DNA of 64,000 bases from Robiginitalea aestuariiviva (GTDB lineage Bacteria > Bacteroidota > Bacteroidia > Flavobacteriales > Flavobacteriaceae), in assembly GCF_029537735.1 (NCBI RefSeq), contig NZ_JARPUQ010000001.1, positions 840,696 to 904,695 on the forward strand, read 5' to 3'. This document shows positions 61,251-64,000 of the stretch, piece by piece. The notes under the pieces are model-generated. The model saw only the letters and a list, made by a program, of their open reading frames with translations. It searched no databases and was not told the origin of the DNA. Made by a program: the position numbers and the translations under genes. The number at the start of each line of letters is the position of its first letter. Positions within the stretch are counted from its first letter, which is position 1.

Positions 61251-62552
61251 TTATAAAATTTCCCTATCAGAATTGTTGTTTCGGTGACAACCTTTTACCG
61301 CAGTATAATCAATTCTAATTGTGTCCTCGATGGCTTTTTTATTACTTATAACCCCCTTTATTACCGCCAAAACTAAAAAAGCAAATAGCGTCGCAATAGA
61401 GGCGCCTATAAGCTCATATCTGGGAATCAATATAAGGTTCATAACAACATTAATTGTCATTGCAATGAGGGCTGAAGTCAGAATTAACCGGTCTTTCTTT
61501 TTAACATAAAGATCGTAATGATAGACATTAGAGATTGTTAAGAGCAACGACCCTCCAAGGAGAAAATAAAGGGCGTTTAATTCTTCTAAAAATGAACTTT
61601 TGTTCATGAATCGAAGAAAAAACGGCGCTAATGCAGCAACGAATACTATTAATAGTATAGTGGTCAAAAGACTTCTTTTAAAAAATATTCTGCGCAGCCT
61701 TTTATATTGTAGTGCCTCTTCAGCAGTTTTAACAAGTCTTGGATAAAACACCATAGTAACAGCACTGAAAGTAAATATTTCAACAGAATTAGAAAACTGT
61801 GCATAAGCAGTATATACTCCGAGTAGTTGCTTCCCGTGAAAAAAATCAATCATATATCTATCTGCAAAATTTATAACTTGAAATGATATAGATCCCATAA
61901 AAAATATGCCTGCTGTACGCACACCCCTTTTAATGAAACCAATATCAATTCCTTCAAATTTAAAGCCTCCTAGCCCTATGATTGACAAGAATATGCTACC
62001 AAATACTAGAGTTGAGGCCCAGGAAAATCCAGCCCAAAGCCAAAGGTATCGTTTAAGATCAACAGGATTGTCGATTAAAAAGAAGTCCATTAGAACTACC
62101 CAAATCCACAGTCCAGATCTGAAAAAGAGCATAAGGTTGGCTAAAACAGACCTTTCTAATGTAGTGAACACGCGATAGAGTTCCTGACCTAAATGCTCGG
62201 ATATGATTAGTAACAAAAGGACAAGGAAAAGATCCGAATCTAAAAAATTAAAATAAAATATGGCCCAGAAACTTATGGGCAAAACTATTATATAGGCAAG
62301 CAAGTGAAATACAAATTGCCCTTCTAATTTGGAGTGCATACCTGACTCGCCTTCCTTTAGTATTTCGCGAGTATTAAAAACATAAAAATCAAACCCCAAA
62401 ACATAAATTAGCAAGGCAATTGTAGTTACAACAAGACCAAAAGTTCCAAGGTTTGATTCGTCCATCGAATATTTCCCCAGAAAAAGTAAAAATGCGAATT
62501 TTGAAAGCAGAGTCAGTGCTCGTAAGGATATATTCGAAAAACCCGTCTTCAT
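61251..62552 (-). CDS. Wzx-type polysaccharide flippase
   Basis: 433 residues with about 12 membrane helices, MOP superfamily (MATE-like). N-terminal LLSKFAFLLFLGKYSMDESNLGTFGLVVT is typical of PST/Wzx flippases. It would turn the undecaprenyl-linked repeat unit outward for Wzy polymerisation. It stands between the nonulosonic acid synthase and the capsule-type transferase, with gaps of 148 and 146 nt on either side in which I see only AT-rich DNA. Confidence 0.86.
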   Translation of the reverse strand: MKTGFSNISLRALTLLSKFAFLLFLGKYSMDESNLGTFGLVVTTIALLIYVLGFDFYVFNTREILKEGESGMHSKLEGQFVFHLLAYIIVLPISFWAIFYFNFLDSDLFLVLLLLIISEHLGQELYRVFTTLERSVLANLMLFFRSGLWIWVVLMDFFLIDNPVDLKRYLWLWAGFSWASTLVFGSIFLSIIGLGGFKFEGIDIGFIKRGVRTAGIFFMGSISFQVINFADRYMIDFFHGKQLLGVYTAYAQFSNSVEIFTFSAVTMVFYPRLVKTAEEALQYKRLRRIFFKRSLLTTILLIVFVAALAPFFLRFMNKSSFLEELNALYFLLGGSLLLTISNVYHYDLYVKKKDRLILTSALIAMTINVVMNLILIPRYELIGASIATLFAFLVLAVIKGVISNKKAIEDTIRIDYTAVKGCHRNNNSDREIL

Positions 62553-62700
62553 TAATCAGATTTAGTTTATAACACTCATCGCATAGGATTAAGCACAAAA
62601 CATAATTTTATTATGCCCTGACTATAGCTTAGTTATTAGCTTTACAATATTCTAATACTGCGCAATACTTTTATTATCAAAAAGACTAAAGGATCCCCTT

Positions 62701-63744
62701 TTAAAAATCAAACATATCGAAATCGAGCGGTTCACCCCTTTCAACATCCTTCGTGAATCTTCTTCCCAGAATCTCCTTATAATATTTTGGATGAAGACCA
62801 TATCCAGGCCGAATGGACCTTACATTCTCTTCAGTCAAAATATCTCCAGATATAACATCCTTAACAACAAAAAGCGACCTTGCAAACTTCCTATTCTTCT
62901 TAACCTTTTCAGAAAGGGTGTAATCCACTTTCCCCAGTAGTTTTTCTGTGTTCCGGACTGCTGTAACCATTTCGCCAAACTCTTGTTCATCAAGCGAAAA
63001 ATCCGCATCAGGACCACCTATAGATTTATCAAGAATAAAATGCTTTTCTATGATCTTTGCACCCAAGGTGGTTGCGGTTACCGGTGCCACCCACCCATAA
63101 GTGTGGTCCGAAAATCCAATAACCACCCCAAACCTGGATCTCATGTCTGTTATGGTGTTTAAATTCGCCAACTCCAATGGGGCAGGATAAGATGAGGTGC
63201 ATTTTAAAATTGAAATGTCATTATTTCCTACCTCTCGGCAAGTATTTATGGCGAGTTCAATGTCGTCTAATGTGGCTATTCCTGTTGAAATTATAATTGG
63301 CTTCATTTTTGAAGCCGCATATTTAATCAAAGGGATATCTTGAATTTCGAAGGATGCAATTTTATAAGCTGGAACATTCAAATCCTCAAGAAAGTCTACT
63401 GCGGTTTTGTCGAAAGGAGATGAAAAGCAGATTAGGCCCTCTTCTGCAGCAATTTTAAATAGTTCCTTATGCCATTCCCAGGGAGTAAAGGCTTCGCCAT
63501 AAAGTTCATAGAGGGTTTTTCCATCCCACAGGGTTCCACCGTCTATTTTAAAATAGTCTTTAGAACAGTTTATCGTTAATGTATCTGGCGTATAGGTTTG
63601 TAATTTAATTGCATCTGCACCAGCTCTTTTCGCTGCGCGAATCGTTTCTATTGCAACCTCTAATTTACCATTATGGTTTGCAGAAAGTTCCGCTATAATA
63701 AAACAGGGGTTGTCACCACCAATATTTTTGTCTCCTATTTTCAT
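62701..63744 (-). CDS. pseI: pseudaminic/N-acetylneuraminic acid synthase
   Basis: Condenses phosphoenolpyruvate with a 6-carbon acetamido sugar to a nine-carbon nonulosonic acid. 347 residues. TIM barrel with AELSANHNG, AIKLQTYT, GFSDHTYGW and EKHFILD; C-terminal SAF/antifreeze-like domain (about 285-347, with RSLFVVKDVISGDI). GGPDADFSL resembles PseI more than NeuB, but the two differ only in substrate. Its start overlaps the stop of the formyltransferase-like gene by 4 nt (ATGA). Confidence 0.9.
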   Translation of the reverse strand: MKIGDKNIGGDNPCFIIAELSANHNGKLEVAIETIRAAKRAGADAIKLQTYTPDTLTINCSKDYFKIDGGTLWDGKTLYELYGEAFTPWEWHKELFKIAAEEGLICFSSPFDKTAVDFLEDLNVPAYKIASFEIQDIPLIKYAASKMKPIIISTGIATLDDIELAINTCREVGNNDISILKCTSSYPAPLELANLNTITDMRSRFGVVIGFSDHTYGWVAPVTATTLGAKIIEKHFILDKSIGGPDADFSLDEQEFGEMVTAVRNTEKLLGKVDYTLSEKVKKNRKFARSLFVVKDVISGDILTEENVRSIRPGYGLHPKYYKEILGRRFTKDVERGEPLDFDMFDF

Positions 63745-64000
63745 TTTAAATCTGTGCTTGACTTAAACAATTCTCCCGTTTCAAATGATATCTCCATATC
63801 AGGGCAAATAATTTCAACCTCCAACGCACCGTTTGAAGTTTTAATGGTTAACGGATTTGTGTGCAGAATTGTACCATTTTTCTGTTCATAATGGTATCCG
63901 ACTGAGCTTGCTTTACTGCTTCTGAAAATAATTCTTTCTCCTTGATAATAGGAAAATGCGCCAGGATAAGGAGGAGCTTGGGCACGAATCCAATTCTGTA
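63741..64000 (-). CDS. methionyl-tRNA formyltransferase-like C-terminal part (5' partial)
   Basis: The minus frame is open to the window edge and ends with TGA at 63741. The visible 85 residues begin with QNWIRAQAPPYPGAFSYY and IIFRSSKASSV, the C-terminal domain of the Fmt family. In nonulosonic acid loci such proteins can formylate an amino sugar, instead of the initiator tRNA; the position right in front of pseI supports that. The catalytic N-terminal half lies beyond the window. Confidence 0.72.
   Translation of the reverse strand, partial: QNWIRAQAPPYPGAFSYYQGERIIFRSSKASSVGYHYEQKNGTILHTNPLTIKTSNGALEVEIICPDMEISFETGELFKSSTDLK

Overview
The window looks like a chromosomal segment of a GC-rich member of the Flavobacteriaceae (Bacteroidota). 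The evidence is the gliding / type IX secretion genes gldH and sprE/porW, a split F1Fo operon without atpD and atpC, Flavobacteriia-specific DUF families (DUF4292, DUF4254, DUF5687, DUF6168, DUF6341, DUF6427), and several promoters of the Bacteroidota type (TTG, about 20 nt, TAnnTTTG). A Robiginitalea-like genome would fit the base composition and gene set, but that is inference. The ends cut two genes: sdhC at the left and a formyltransferase-like gene at the right. I see no tRNA, rRNA or CRISPR.

Region by region. 1-3.4 kb: succinate dehydrogenase (sdhCAB) with a clear terminator. 3.4-8.5 kb: methionine-type aminotransferase, a beta-lactamase-fold hydrolase, a GNAT enzyme, a 35-codon ORF, then a 3-oxoacid CoA-transferase operon whose two subunit genes are separated by a four-helix-bundle gene flanked by inverted repeats. 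8.5-12.5 kb: ricT-gldH-PBP1A. 12.7-22.4 kb: trhO, recA, a lipoprotein, an ECF sigma factor with a combined anti-sigma/beta-barrel-like partner, plsC, trpS, dprA, an HU-SPOR cell-envelope protein and a thioesterase. 22.4-28.6 kb: a minus-strand run of aldo/keto reductase, EnvC, a DUF4292 lipoprotein, a TPR protein, dUTPase, a flippase and a lipoprotein. 28.7-37.5 kb: sprE-bactofilin-atpZ-DUF6168-atpBEFHAG, read on the minus strand. 37.7-50.2 kb: an ABC exporter pair, a ferredoxin-reductase-like protein, patatin, HtrA, an ArsS radical-SAM pair with a TetR regulator, a GT9 glycosyltransferase with DUF4254 and DUF6427 genes, DUF6341 and purD.

50.2-64 kb is a surface-polysaccharide locus on the minus strand: nonulosonic (pseudaminic-type) acid synthase, Wzx flippase, capsule-type transferase, two Wzy/ligase-like proteins, two glycosyltransferases, an initiating polyprenyl-phosphate sugar transferase, UDP-glucose dehydrogenase and UDP-glucuronate decarboxylase. 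From about 54 kb rightward the DNA becomes markedly AT-rich. It also holds a decayed IS3-type transposase beside a truncated gene, so this part was probably acquired and reshuffled.

The items most worth a second look are the four-helix-bundle insertion between scoA and scoB, the matching TetR-type palindromes beside the tetR gene and beside the 3' end of dprA, the sigma factor partner that appears to join an inner-membrane anti-sigma segment to a beta-barrel-like domain, strong hairpins in three atp intercistronic gaps, and minus-strand terminators that lack an obvious gene in front of them.
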